DNA from: Betaproteobacteria bacterium
Lineage (GTDB): Bacteria; Pseudomonadota; Gammaproteobacteria; Burkholderiales; SG8-39
Length of the DNA stretch: 6,112 nt
Assembly (NCBI GenBank): GCA_947467405.1
Contig: CANIIN010000181.1
Span: forward strand, 1 to 6,112
Reading direction: 5' to 3'
In this document: positions 5,784 through 6,112 of the stretch, in pieces
Position numbering within the stretch: position 1 is the first letter of the stretch
How the letters are laid out: each line of letters begins with the position of its first letter
Position numbers and translations under genes: made by a program
Notes under the pieces: model-generated
The model's database searches: none
Seen by the model: the letters and a program-made list of their open reading frames with translations, nothing else
What the model was told of the DNA's origin: nothing

Positions 5784-6112
5784 GATCGCGCAACACGGCG
5801 TTATCGGACGGCTGTTCAGTGCGCTCGTCCTGATTGTCATCGCGCTGGTCATCGGCGGCTGTACGCCGTCGGGACCGACCTTCCGGAACGTCGATATCAC
5901 CGGTGCCGATTACGGCAAGGATTTCGCCCTGACCGATCACACCGGCAGGCCGCGCACCCTGGCCGATTTCAAGGGCAAGGTGGTGGTGATGTTCTTCGGC
6001 TACACGCATTGTCCCGATGTCTGCCCGACCACCATGGCCGAATTGAGTCTGGTGCTGAAGGAGTTGGGCAGCGAGGCTGCGCGCGTACAGGTGTTGTTCG
6101 TTACGCTTGACC
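5761..6112 (+). CDS. SCO1/SenC family copper chaperone, predicted lipoprotein, 3'-truncated by window edge
   Basis: SCO proteins are periplasm-facing thioredoxin-fold copper carriers that help assemble the CuA centre of oxidase subunit II. The visible 117 codons give a signal segment (ALVLIVIALVIGGC) with a lipobox Cys at 5860-5862 (residue 34 from the chosen start). A KDFALTDHTGRPRTLADFKGK stretch follows, then GYTHCPDVCPTT with the copper-binding CxxxC (Cys84 and Cys88, codons 6010-6012 and 6022-6024). The distal His ligand lies beyond the window. There is no in-frame ATG upstream of the lipobox. TTG at 5761 (or 5758) is the best start and overlaps the end of ctaB by 23 bases. CTG 5812 would leave too short an n-region and is less likely. 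Being last after ctaB fits the standard locus order. Confidence 0.93.
   Translation, partial: MITTSASRIAQHGVIGRLFSALVLIVIALVIGGCTPSGPTFRNVDITGADYGKDFALTDHTGRPRTLADFKGKVVVMFFGYTHCPDVCPTTMAELSLVLKELGSEAARVQVLFVTLD

Overview
The window is a compact, GC-rich piece of a proteobacterial chromosome. It carries the distal part of an aa3-type cytochrome c oxidase locus (subunits plus assembly factors). The gene order is subunit I, a 42-codon membrane peptide, CtaG/Cox11, subunit III, a DUF2909 twin-TM gene on the minus strand, SURF1, an anchored thioredoxin-like protein, CtaB (heme O synthase) and SCO. It closely resembles the cox locus of Pseudomonas and other gammaproteobacteria as I remember it. 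With the protein signatures, this points to a GC-rich gammaproteobacterium, possibly near Xanthomonadales or Nevskiales. That placement is inference from synteny and cannot be fixed from the window alone.

Positions 1-2926 hold a forward operon: the 3' four-fifths of ctaD/coxA (its start lies left of the window), a small membrane protein, ctaG and ctaE/coxC. It closes at 3012-3045 with a textbook intrinsic terminator (11-bp perfect stem and 8 T). Positions 3097-3294 encode a DUF2909 protein on the minus strand. Its start codon is only 53 bp from that of the divergent SURF1 gene. From 3348 a second forward run carries SURF1 and a SCO-like membrane-anchored protein, overlapping by 26 bases. A 203-bp gap follows, then ctaB and a SCO lipoprotein gene that overlaps the end of ctaB and runs off the right edge.

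The genes fit one pathway. Subunits I and III form the oxidase core. CtaG and SCO deliver copper, to CuB and CuA respectively. SURF1 helps insert heme a, and CtaB farnesylates heme B to heme O. The notable absence is ctaA (heme A synthase, COX15), usually found between the SCO-like gene and ctaB in this arrangement. Here that slot is a short non-coding gap with no recognisable remnant. Other points worth a second look are the two SCO-fold proteins with related CxxxC regions, a 10-codon upstream ORF ending in Cys-Pro-Cys that overlaps the ctaB start, and the non-ATG start of SCO. I see no mobile elements, CRISPR arrays, rRNA or tRNA genes.
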